Assembly: GCA_964590645.1 (NCBI GenBank)
Contig: CAZPYJ010000010.1
Span: forward strand, 1-64,000
Reading direction: 5' to 3'
DNA: 64,000 nucleotides
Origin: JAGNHN01 sp964590645
GTDB taxonomy: Bacteria; Bacteroidota; Bacteroidia; Bacteroidales; JAGNHN01
Below are positions 54,388 through 64,000 of the stretch, in pieces (position 1 is the stretch's first letter; every line of letters begins with the position of its first letter). The notes below the pieces were generated by a model. That model made no database searches and was not told the origin of the DNA. It saw only the letters and a program-made list of their open reading frames with translations. The translations under genes and the position numbers were made by a program.

Positions 54388-56190
54388 ATGAATCTCATTG
54401 AAAAGATCATTGCTGCACACAGCAAACAGGAAATGGTACACCCGGGCGAGATCGTTGATGTACTGATCGACACCAGGGTGGCAAGGGATTTCGGCGGTGC
54501 GAATGTGGTGAAAAACCTGCTTGACAACGGTCTGGAACTGAACGATCCTGCCCGCACTTTCTTCACCTTCGATTGCAATCCTACCGGCTCAGACCAGAAA
54601 TATGCTGCCAATCAGCATTTCTGCAGGATGTATGCCCGCGAGAAAGGCATCAGGGTCTATGATATCGATGCCGGCATCGGGACGCACCTTGCCATCGACA
54701 ATGGGTTGGTATGGCCGGGGAGCACCTTCGTTTCTACCGACAGCCACGCCAATATTATGGGGGCCATCGGTGCCTTCGGTCAGGGGATGGGAGACCAGGA
54801 CATTGCAGCCACCTGGGCCCGGGGTTCGGTCTGGTTTAAGGTTCCTCAATCAGTTAAACTCATTCTGGATGGTGAACGCCCAAAAGGACTGAGCGCCAAG
54901 GATATTACACTTAATCTCCTGCGTCACTTCGGGGCCAATAAGCTCTTGGGATATAGTGTGGAAATGCACGGCACTTTAGTGGACAGCTTAAGCCTTGATG
55001 AACGCATCACTATTGCTTCGATGGCTACTGAGATGGGTGCCATCATTCTTTTATTCCCTCCAAACAGGGCCATTCTTCAGGAACTGAACACGCTCACCGG
55101 AAAGCATTTTGAAATGATCCTCCCGGATGAGGATGCGAAATATGATGCGGTTTTCTCCCTGGATGCTTCTACTTTCAAGCTGATGGTAGCTATGCCGGGA
55201 CATCCTCACGACGATGTGGCATTGGAAGATGTTTCAGGGAAGAAGATTGATTCGGCTTTCATCGGCAGCTGTACCAACGGCAGGCTTGAGGACCTGAGAA
55301 TAGCTGCTGAAATCCTGAAGGGACGCAAAGTGGCACCTGGAGTCGTGCTGAAGATTGTACCCGCCACAGACACGATATGGCAGCAGGCATTGGATGAAGG
55401 ACTGATCCGGATTTTCAAGGATGCCGGCGCCTTGGTCTCCAATGCGGGCTGCGCCGGATGTGCGGCCGGACAAGTTGGCCAGAACGGACCGGAAGAGGTC
55501 ACTATCAGCACGGGCAACCGGAATTTTTCCGGAAAGCAGGGCAAAGGCTACGTCTATCTGGCCTCCCCTGCAACAACAGCAGCCAGTGCCGTAGCAGGGA
55601 TGATAGTCTCTGCCGACAGTATTCCGGCGGAACCGGCAAACTTCTTTCCATTGGGAAAATACGAATCGGATAGCAAAAAACCGAAGTATGCCCGGCAAGC
55701 CCCTTTGAAAGCGGAAGGAAGGGTTTGGGTGATCCGCAAAGACGACATTGATACGGATATGATCTTCCATAATCGATATCTAACCATAACCGACATTGCA
55801 GAGATGGGCAAATACACTTTCGACAATCTCATTGGGTATGAAGATTTTGCAAGTAAAGCTAAACCCGGGGACATAGTGATTACCGGTAAGAATTTCGGAG
55901 CAGGCAGTTCCCGCCAACAGGCGGTGGACTGTTTCAAGTCTATGGGGATAAGCTGTATCCTGGCAGAATCCTTTGGTGCCATTTATGAACGAAATGCCAT
56001 CAATGCTGCCTTTCCTATCCTGAGCTATGATCCGAGCCTCATTTCAGCACTTGACATTCAGGAGGGGGATGTGGTTCGGGTTGATTTTTCCTTGGGAGAA
56101 ATCTCCAATACCCGCAATGGAGAAAAAGGGAAGATAGAAGCATTTAATGATGTTCAGAAGGAGATCTACCTTCGGGGTGGCTTGCTTTAA
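54388..56190 (+). CDS. Fused LeuC-LeuD/aconitase-family hydratase
   Basis: 600 residues that join what is usually two proteins. Residues 1-420 are the catalytic LeuC/aconitase part, with NPTGSDQKYAANQHFCR, STDSHANIMGAIGAF and the [4Fe-4S] ligands in GSCTNGRLEDLR (about 294) and CAGCAAG (about 355 and 358). Residues about 440-600 are the LeuD swivel domain with VIRKDDIDTDMIFHNRYLT and GKNFGAGSSRQQA. The order is that of aconitase, but the sequence is shorter and closer to isopropylmalate/homoaconitate isomerases. It should isomerise a 2- to a 3-hydroxy di- or tricarboxylate for the dehydrogenase upstream. No leuA or ilv genes are nearby, so simple leucine synthesis is not supported by context. 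Confidence 0.88.
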   Translation: MNLIEKIIAAHSKQEMVHPGEIVDVLIDTRVARDFGGANVVKNLLDNGLELNDPARTFFTFDCNPTGSDQKYAANQHFCRMYAREKGIRVYDIDAGIGTHLAIDNGLVWPGSTFVSTDSHANIMGAIGAFGQGMGDQDIAATWARGSVWFKVPQSVKLILDGERPKGLSAKDITLNLLRHFGANKLLGYSVEMHGTLVDSLSLDERITIASMATEMGAIILLFPPNRAILQELNTLTGKHFEMILPDEDAKYDAVFSLDASTFKLMVAMPGHPHDDVALEDVSGKKIDSAFIGSCTNGRLEDLRIAAEILKGRKVAPGVVLKIVPATDTIWQQALDEGLIRIFKDAGALVSNAGCAGCAAGQVGQNGPEEVTISTGNRNFSGKQGKGYVYLASPATTAASAVAGMIVSADSIPAEPANFFPLGKYESDSKKPKYARQAPLKAEGRVWVIRKDDIDTDMIFHNRYLTITDIAEMGKYTFDNLIGYEDFASKAKPGDIVITGKNFGAGSSRQQAVDCFKSMGISCILAESFGAIYERNAINAAFPILSYDPSLISALDIQEGDVVRVDFSLGEISNTRNGEKGKIEAFNDVQKEIYLRGGLL

Positions 56191-56234
56191 ACTTTGTAGA
56201 GAAACCCATTAAGCAGGATAATTCATTCTAATAG

Positions 56235-56270
56235 AAAAGGGGCTGAATCCTTATGGAGTCAGCCCCTTTT
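56235..56270. terminator. Bidirectional terminator
   Basis: AAAAGGGGCTGA and TCAGCCCCTTTT form a 12-base stem around a 12-base loop with T-runs on both strands. It serves the convergent hydratase gene and the giant gene at 56293. Confidence 0.9.
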
Positions 56271-56292
56271 GTTTGGGTTATGAATTGAGCCA

Positions 56293-59200
56293 CTAATTCA
56301 TCTTAACCAACTTTCCGCTCACGCTGGAAGCACGGCTTCCGTCATCAAAGCGGAGGGTGTAGTGATAGGTTCCGGGAACCAGCTGGCTTCCGTCCACAGT
56401 GAACTGATGTACGCCGGCTTCCTGAGTCTTCGAGGACATACGGGCTACTACGGCACCATAAACGTTGAAGACTTCCAGTACTACCTCTCCCCTTTCGGGA
56501 AGGACATACTCGATCACGCTCTCCTGTGTAAATGGATTAGGATAGGTGCTAACCTGAACATTGGCCCCTCCATTAAGCATTCGCGGCATAGCCAGGCGGG
56601 CTTCTTTGATCACATTGGCATCCGGATCGGAAACCTCCAACACATTCCCCAGATGGAAGACACTTTCCGCATTGCGGGCCGGGCTGGCCACAATTTCAAA
56701 GAGCATACTCCCGGCCTGGGCATAGGGTGCATCCAGACTGAACCAGGCGATGTTCAGCATCTTGCCTTCCTGCTTGAACACCAATTCGCCTCCCAATGCT
56801 GGATTGAGCACGACATCGTGGATTGTCCAGCCGGCAGGTACGCTTAACTGGAGCGAAGTAGCACCCAGGATGGCCGGATCTACAATGGAAACAGGAATGC
56901 GTGCTTCAGCACCGGGTGCAAACTGGATTTCACCCTCGCTTGTAAGACTACCTTGCGGGCTTACTTTCACATAGGGGATGTGGCTGCCATTGACATCACC
57001 GGAAACCAGAGCCAGGTACTGACGTGTATAAAGCACATCCGAGCTAAAGAGGATGGTATCCCGCTCCATTACCCAATCAGGGATCACAAAGGTGTTGATC
57101 AGGCCGGCGAAACGCTGTGCAATGAGGAAAGCATCCGTAGCTGTAGGACCGAATTGCGCATTGACATCACCTACAATCAGACGCAGACCCCTCAGTGTAT
57201 CCAACTCAACGAAATGCCGGGTCACAGCCAGAGCGTCGGTGGCATTTACACCACCCCAGGCCCATACCTGATCAGAGTAACCTCCTACGGTATAGGTACC
57301 CGGAGCCAATCCGCTGATGCAGAACAGCCCGTTATTGGCGGTATAAATCGTATCCACCGTATTGCTGTCCAAATTTTGCAGGATGATGGCAAAATCCGGT
57401 AAGGCTGTCTTCGGATCATTGTCATACACCACCGAACCACTGAAGGAATTGCCGCTTGGCAATACATTCAGGAAGAAGGAATCGGAGTTGGAACATCCGT
57501 TTCCATCCACAACGGTGAGGGTGAACATCGTCGGCTCAATCGGAGTGGATGTCGGATTCAGGATCGTAGGATCATCGAGAGTCAAGGCCGGGGTCCAGGT
57601 GTACTGGAGGGTCGGCGGTCCACTGACCATTGCATCGAAGGTGTAGGAATTACACAGATAGATGGTGGTATCCAAACCGGCATCTACGATAGGCCCGACA
57701 GAGATCTCAAAGGTGCAGCTATTGACACAAGCGAAAGCATCGGTGTAGGTATAGGTAATCAAATGTACGCCACCCCCGGCGATAGCTGGATTGAACATCC
57801 CGTTATTCACCCCTGCTCCGGAGAAAACACCCCCGGTTGGACTGACACCGCCCAGCTGGAAGGCCGGATCATCGGCGCAAACACTGAAGTCTTGAGGACA
57901 CTCTACCACAGGCAGGTCGTTGACTGTCACCGTGAAGGTGCAGCTGCTTGAACAGCCGTTGGCATCCGTATAGTTGTAAGTGATCAGATTGGAGCCAAGC
58001 TGTGCCTGGGCGGGATCAAAGACGCCTGCAGTCACGCCACTTCCTGAATAGACACCACCCATTGGCAGGCCACCTGCCAGGGTGAACGGATCGGCATCCA
58101 CGCAAACGGCTGTATCCATCGGACAGGAAACCTGCGGCAAAGCAAACACTTCAATAGTGAAGGTGCAGGAATTTCCACACTGATTGTTATCCGCATAGCT
58201 GTAGGTAATGGTATGCACACCAACACCTGCATATGCCGGGTCGAAATATCCACCCTGCATAATGCCAGAACCGCTGTATGTTCCTCCGGCGGGCATAGCG
58301 CCATCGAGGAGGAAGGAAGTGGCATCGACGCATACTGCGGTATCCGCAGGACAAGTCAATACCGGCAGTGCATTGACAGTAATGTCAAAGGTGCAGCTGT
58401 TCACGCATCCAAATGCATCGGTGTAGGTGTATGTGATGGTATGTGTACCAACACCTGCTACCGCAGGATCGAAGATACCACCGCTCACTCCGGTTCCGGA
58501 ATACATCCCTCCTGAAGGTGAGGCACCTGTCAGGGTCATAGGATTGGCATCCACGCACATTTCCATATCCAAGGGACATTCTACTGCAGGAAGGTCTTTC
58601 ACCATAATGGTGAAGTCACAACTATTCGAACATCCGTTTTGGTCGGCATAGGTATAGGTGAGGGTATAAACACCCACTCCTACCGTAGCCGGACTGAAGC
58701 TATAGACCCCACCATTGTTTGTTACGCCTGTTCCGGCATAGGTACCGCCGGCAGGCATTCCTCCGAGAAGTTCAAAGTCAGGATCATCCACACAAACCGT
58801 ATCATCGAGCTGACAAACAACCACAACAGCTGTATCCACGGTGATCTCAAAGTCACAGCTATTGCTGCAGCCATTGCCATCAGTATAGGTGTAGGTTATG
58901 GTGTGTAGTCCGATGCCTGCGCTCAGGGGGTCAAACTGACCGGCATTCACTCCGGTTCCTGAATAAACCCCTCCGGCAGGCAGGCCGCCAAGGATATCCA
59001 CGGAATTTCCATCTACGCAAACCGACATATCCTGCGGACAAGTCATTACCGGAACAGTATCCACGGTAATGTCGAAGGTACAGACGCTTTCGCAATTGTC
59101 TCCATTGGTATAGGTGTAGGTAATAGTATGTACCCCCGGGCCTGCGGTGGCCGGAGAGAACATTCCTGCAGTCACTGCGGTTCCTGAGTACACTCCCCCT

Positions 59201-60242
59201 GATGGACTGGCTCCACTGAGGAGGAAGTCGGCATCATTGGCACAAACAGCGGTATCTACAGGGCAGATTACAGGTGTGGTATCATTCACGGTAATGGTGA
59301 ATTGACAATTGTTGGAGCATCCTACTGAGTTTGTAAAGGATACCGTAATGGTATGTACGCCCAGTCCTGCAACAGCCGGATTAAACTTACCAAGAGAAAC
59401 GCCTGGGCCGCTGTAGGTAGAACCTACGGGCATCGCACCTGTCAGGGTAAATACTGCATCATTAATGCAGACCTCCATATTGGGCGGGCATAGCATTTCG
59501 GGTACCGGCTTCACGGTAATATTAAAGGTGCAGGAATTGCTGCATCCGTTTCCGTCCGTGAAGGTATAGGTAATGGTGTGTGTACCTGTTCCTGCCGAAT
59601 TAGGATTAAACTGGCCACCACTCACTCCAGTACCGCTGAAGGTTCCACCGGCTGGTGATGCATTCAATGCAAATGGTGCCTCATCCTTGCAAACACTGAA
59701 GTCAGCCGGGCAATCCATTACCGGAACGGTATCGACAAAAATGGTGCTGGTGCAGGTATGGGTACAGCAATAATCTTCTGTGTAGGTGTAAGTAATGATA
59801 TGCGCACCTGGTCCAGCTACCGCCGGGTCGAAGATATTGTTGCTTACACCTGTACCACTGTAAGTACCACCAGCCGGGCTAGCTCCAGAAAGTGCAAAGG
59901 CGGGTTCATTAGCACAAACGTTGGTATCCGGTGGACAAGTCACCATCAGTGTATCATATACTTCCACTAGCTGGGTACAGCTATCAACATTTCCACAATC
60001 ATCGGTTACATAGAATGTGCGGTTAAAGGCATAATTACCAGCGCAGGAGTAGAAGATAACATTGTCGGAATAGGTAACGCTCACTGACCCACAATTATCA
60101 GAAGCCACCGGTAATCCCAGGCTTGTGGTGGATGTATCGGCATTCACGCAGTTGATGGAGGTATCTGGGGGGCAGAAGGTGATGCTCGGGGCAGTCTGGT
60201 CGCTACCCGAATTGGAATAGGTCTGGCCAGTGAGCTCATTGC
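56293..60242 (-). CDS. C-terminal part of a giant T9SS exoprotein (split by the gap)
   Basis: About 1316 codons up to the gap. After an HYR-like domain with CVNADTST and TDDCGN come ten repeats of about 80 residues, each with a CPxDxxVC start, GGxYSGTGV and a GxHTITYTYTDxxGCxNSCTFxI end (about 59,950 down to 57,700). A PKD-like unit follows. The end is the shared cassette: CnaB-like (about 57,450-57,280), dockerin-like NATDALAVTRHF and DVNAQFGPTATDAF (57,260-57,060), cohesin-like (56,920-56,600) and T9SS with TYPNPFTQESV (56,560-56,296). The paired cysteines in each repeat suggest disulfides. With the fragment at 60343-63421 it most likely makes one gene. Confidence 0.88.
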
Positions 60243-60342
60243 NNNNNNNNNNNNNNNNNNNNNNNNNNNNNNNNNNNNNNNNNNNNNNNNNNNNNNNNNN
60301 NNNNNNNNNNNNNNNNNNNNNNNNNNNNNNNNNNNNNNNNNN
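60243..60342. other. Assembly gap of 100 N
   Basis: Exactly 100 unknown bases, the usual placeholder for a gap of unknown size. It falls inside HYR repeats of one long gene. The reading frame on the two sides differs by one base, as expected if 100 is not the true length. The missing DNA probably encodes further HYR repeats that could not be assembled. Confidence 0.95.
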
Positions 60343-63300
60343 CGGCATAGCAGGCGTCCGTGCCTGTGGTGCCGGCATAAGGTGTTCCCGTCAGGCTTGG
60401 GGCTTCCGTATCTCCACCCGTGTATACAACAACCGCATTGCTGGCAAAATTACTACACTCATCCTCTACTGTATAGGTATAGGTCGCTGTCCAGCTGCAG
60501 TCATCACCAGTAGTATCGCTACTGATCAATGTGGCGGTAACTGTACCGCAATTGTCGGTATACAATGCTGCGATCGATGCCTCTGAAGGAGCACTCGTGG
60601 CATTGGCATAACATACATTCCCGCTCGCACCACCTGGAAGAGAACCAACCAGAGTCGGAGCAATCGTGTCCACTACAGTTATCGTCTGATCACAGCTGTC
60701 CACATTGCCGCAGATATCTTCGGTATAGAAACGTCGTGTAATAACATAATAATCATCACAAACACCAGGCAATGTATCATCAACCCAGGTCACTGCAACA
60801 ACTCCACCACAGTTGTCACTCACTACCGGAGCGCCTGTGAAGCTGGTATCGGCCAGCTGATTGCACAGTATCGTTACATCGGGCGGGCAAGTGATTGCAG
60901 GAGGTATTGTATCTACCACTGTGATCGTTTGGTCGCAGCTATCCACATTCCCACACACATCCTCAGCATAGAAGCGGCGCAGAATTGTGTAGTAATTGTC
61001 GCAAACGCCCGTTGTGGTATCATCCACCCAGCTCACGGAGATGGTAAAGCTGCAATTGTCTGAAACGACAGGCCCACCTGTAAAGCTGGTATCTGCCGTC
61101 TCATTACAAAGGATGGTCACATCACTTGGACAGGTGATGGCAGGAGCTGCAACATCCACCGTCACCGCTGCACTTCCGCTCAGGCCCGTAGAAACGCATC
61201 CGTTGGCGTCCGCTACGCTGTCGAGGGTGTAGGTGCGGCTAATGGGCGGAGTTATGTCTATGCCCGTACCACTCACATAATTATTGATGGTGGTGTCGCC
61301 CGTACCGGTGTCAATGACCACCGTATAGGGAGACAGGCCCCCGGTGATATTGACAAAGAGCTGTGCGGTTGCACCCAGACAAATACAAGTATCGCCGCTG
61401 ATCACCGAGGCAGAAGGGTTCTCATTGATCACCACATCCACCGTATTGCTCATATCTGCAGTGCATCCACCAAGGATGTGGGTGGCAACGACAGAATAGG
61501 TTCCGGAATCGGTATGCAAACCAAAAGTGGTATCCCCTACCGCGGGTCCCACGATGGAATCACCCACTTTGATGGTATCATTCCGGTAGAGCTGATAATA
61601 TACTAATGTGTCGGCAGCACTTAATAATATCTCCACGCCTATGCCTCCGGCGCAGTAATCTCCGCCCCCGGTGACCGCATAAGCAGTCGGGACGACACAT
61701 TCCCCAACCTGATAATCACTAAAGGAAGTGAGCCCGGTGGCCTGGGTAGTCAGGGCTGTTCGCGTGCCAGTAGTAGTAGCACTCCATACAGGAGCATTGT
61801 ATTTATTGATAAGGAAGGCATTTGGATCAGCACCGCCATCTATATCTCCTACCACATAACTAAAGGTCACATCATAATCGTCAAAAGTCATTCCGGCATT
61901 GGTCAGCGACCAGAAACGATTGACGCTCTTAAGAGGATTGATCCCGGATGTGCCAATGGCAGGATGATCTCCGGCAGTGGTGCTTCCGGTGAGTTCACCT
62001 GCGACTGTAATATTGCTCATATCCACATCGGCCGGAGTATAGTCATTGGTATCGCCTATGAAGAAAGTACGACTGAGGCTTGCGGAGACGGGCATCTCCC
62101 ACAACAAATTCCCGTTGACATACTTGCTGGCGTCATACCCATCCGCTGCGGCATCTGTCCCCATTTTCAAGGTATTGGTCAGGGTATGAATTTTCCCATC
62201 GACAAAAACCAGGGAGTCGGCAATGAAGGCATTCGTTCTCAAATTGATCCCACTGGCATTATCGAGGGCGATCCTGTTGAAGTTGGTTTCCAGACCCATA
62301 ATATCCTGGATGCTGTCGCCGTCAAAAGTGATTCGGCCGGTGCCGGCATTGAAAGTGCCTGCCTGGCGGTCAAAATTCCCGCCCAGGGTATGCAAAAACG
62401 CTCCGGCAGTAAATGCGCTGGTACCGGACATTGCAAAGTTGCCTCCGATATCCAGGCCCGTGGCTGCCGTTGCGCTGGCAGATCCACTGAGGGTAAAATC
62501 TCCATCAATGCGTGAAACGCCTGTCATTGTTTTTGCACCGCTATTGCTCAGAACAAGATTAAAATATCCCGTTCCGCCCGTTGGATTGTACACAGCCTGT
62601 GCCCCTCCACCGTAATCTACTGTAGTATTGCAAAAGGCACTATCGGAATTCACGTAGAAGCCGTGATAGACACTTCCTGTAACCGTAATGGGAGTGGCAC
62701 CCTGAAAGATTAGTGTCCCGTCCTGATCTCCGTTGGTCATAAAGAACTCAGATTTGACATTCGCCCTGGTGATGTCTCCACCGGAAGCATTCAATCTGAG
62801 GGTGCCTCCGATTGTCATAACACCGGAATTCAAAAAGAAGCGAGAGGTATATTGCGCACCCAGGTTACCATAACCGAAAATGGTGACATTCCCTGTTACC
62901 ACAAGGCTGTTAATGCTTGAAACAAGAGTATTAAACCAAACTGACCCGGTAACGACAGCCAGTGAGCTCCCCACTTGCATAGTGGCACATTGAAGAGCAC
63001 CATCACCACTAATGGTAACCGTACGGTTAGCAGAAACATTCTGAAAGTTCACCTGGTTGGTAACCGTAAGCTGTTGTCCGGCGTTGACGACCAATTGGCC
63101 ATTGTTCCCTGCAAAGGTGAGGTTAGCACAGGTAGCAGAGGCTGTCACCGTAACTGTATGGCTCCCATTGATCACAACATTATCCGTTGCGACAGGCGGA
63201 GTGCCACCTACCCAGGTTGCCCCCGCGTTCCAGTCGCCACTCCCTGCAGAGCTTATCTGGGCGGACGCTGTCGTCCAGGCGGCAAAAAGCAAGACCAGCA

Positions 63301-63421
63301 GAATTGAAAAAAACCTCCCTCCGGAAACACCGGACAAGAGGTTCAAATGGATTGAATTCAAAGAGGAATGGAACAAGTTTGTGCGTTCCGTTTTTTCCCG
63401 ACAATCGTAATTTGTCTTCAT
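60343..63421 (-). CDS. N-terminal part of a giant T9SS exoprotein (split by the gap)
   Basis: About 1026 codons from the ATG at 63421. A long N-terminal extension leads into a hydrophobic stretch ending WTTASAQ, a signal peptide of the extended kind. Residues about 55-600 are an autotransporter-like or G8-like beta-helix, with GDWNAGATWVGGTPP and many short VNAGQQLTVTN-type strands. A single TGGG repeat (AYAVTGGGDYC) follows, then an Ig-like unit and at least three HYR domains with CGNVDSCDQ, up to the gap. It has the same domain types as the gene at the window start. It should be one gene with 56293-60242. Confidence 0.88.
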
Positions 63422-63788
63422 AACAATCAGCTTTTAGCGGTATGTTTATTCTTACATAGAAAAATTTCCAAAGCATAATTGCTTCCCGACTATTCAGGAA
63501 GCATTATATACACCAAGTTTAGCTGGCTTCTGCCATCTTACTCAAGCGAATAATTTCAATTAATTCAGGCTCTGTAGTGCGTTCGAGTTGTCTGCTGCTG
63601 TTGTGATAGCACTTCGGCAGCTTTACAAGATTAGGCAATATTATAACAAAACGCAAGATAAATATGAATTTATGCGGCTTAATAACATTTCATTAACGAT
63701 CTGCTCCTGTTGGCCTGCGATTCCTATTCCTTTATTGCGGTCGCTGCGCGGAGATTCCCTTACTTTTGTAGACAAAGAAAAGCGCAAG
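63422..63788. other. Divergent intergenic region before the threonine aldolase gene
   Basis: 367 bases without a gene. It holds a seven-base inverted repeat, TGCTTCC-N10-GGAAGCA (63480-63503), upstream of the minus-strand giant, and the TAnnTTTG element of the plus-strand gene (63761-63768). A degenerate TATGCTTTG lies on the minus strand near 63470. I see nothing else. Confidence 0.6.
63761..63768 (+). promoter_or_regulatory. TAnnTTTG element of the threonine aldolase gene
   Basis: TACTTTTG matches the -7 consensus 20 bases before the ATG. A TTG at 63735-63737 is a possible -33 element but with a 23-base spacer, a little long. Confidence 0.55.
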
Positions 63789-64000
63789 ATGATAGACCTA
63801 AGATCTGACACGGTAACACGTCCAAGCGAAGAAATGCTGGCAGCTATGTTGCAGGCAAAAGTAGGAGATGATGTTTTCGGGGATGATCCCGGCGTCAAGC
63901 TACTTGAAAATAAAGCAGCTTCAATATTTGGGAAAGAAGCGGCCGTTTTTGTGCCCTCCGGAACGATGGCTAATCAAATTGCCATAAGGGTGCACACCCG
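63789..64000 (+). CDS. L-threonine aldolase, 3' end outside window
   Basis: The frame from the ATG at 63789 runs to the window end. The translated start MIDLRSDTVTRPSEEML, the segment VGDDVFGDDPGVKLLE and FVPSGTMANQIAIRVH are hallmarks of the PLP-dependent low-specificity L-threonine aldolase (beta-eliminating lyase) family, which splits threonine or allo-threonine to glycine and acetaldehyde. The PLP lysine lies beyond the window. The gene is divergent from the giant exoprotein gene and unrelated in function. Confidence 0.93.
   Translation, partial: MIDLRSDTVTRPSEEMLAAMLQAKVGDDVFGDDPGVKLLENKAASIFGKEAAVFVPSGTMANQIAIRVHT

Noticed and set aside
60230..60586. Plus-strand frame across the N run
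   Set aside because: It is created by unknown bases and lies antisense to the HYR repeats.
15812..63421. A true cellulosome
   Set aside because: No glycoside hydrolase or carbohydrate esterase catalytic domain is visible. Only structural modules and two proteases carry or accompany the dockerin/cohesin-like cassette.

Overview
The window comes from a Bacteroidota chromosome or metagenome bin of about 50% GC, probably a Saprospirales- or Sphingobacteriales-like gliding or attached marine/wastewater type. This is an inference. It rests on many proteins with type IX secretion (T9SS) type A C-terminal domains, TAnnTTTG promoter elements, the serC-serA-DUF1015 cluster, and Omp28- and GEVED-type proteins. 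There are no Shine-Dalgarno-rich starts, no CRISPR array and no transposase. One 100-N assembly gap lies at 60243-60342.

Layout. (1) 1-5480 holds the 3' part of a giant repeat-rich T9SS exoprotein, closed by a strong terminator. (2) 5655-9445 is a serine-biosynthesis operon (serC, serA, a four-helix-bundle gene, a DUF1015 gene), followed by a cysQ-type phosphatase (9485-10330). (3) 10388-11085 is a small accessory island. A tRNA-Arg promoter and tRNA 5' half lead into an 80-codon GIY-YIG nuclease gene that ends inside an intact tRNA-Arg(ACG). After this come a terminator, a large hairpin and 78-bp tandem repeats. (4) 11102-15775 has a small T9SS protein, an outer-membrane barrel, an Omp28/thioredoxin-like lipoprotein and a BadF-type sugar kinase. 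(5) 15812-25376 on the minus strand has an M4 metalloprotease, a PAS-LuxR regulator and a 1874-residue cysteine-rich repeat exoprotein. (6) 25732-49590 is a 24-kb operon of three secreted proteins: a 4537-residue mosaic, a 1821-residue CARDB protein and a 1588-residue M4 protease. (7) 49565-52499 is a tRNA-processing operon (cca, unknown gene, miaA). (8) 52619-56190 is a three-gene metabolic operon: a decarboxylating dehydrogenase, an HD-like protein and a fused aconitase/LeuCD. (9) 56293-63421 is another giant exoprotein, split by the gap. (10) 63789 to the end is the start of an L-threonine aldolase gene.

About 63% of the window encodes surface or secreted proteins. Four of the giants (15812-21436, 25732-39345, 44824-49590, 56293-63421) end in the same module string: a CnaB/SdrB-like domain, a duplicated dockerin-like segment, a cohesin-like domain and a T9SS sorting domain. 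The CARDB protein in the big operon carries a cohesin-like domain at its N terminus instead and has no recognisable T9SS domain. I read this as a candidate non-cellulosomal cohesin/dockerin surface assembly. The other notable candidate is the GIY-YIG gene that appears to have split a tRNA-Arg gene from its promoter while supplying a new 5' half.
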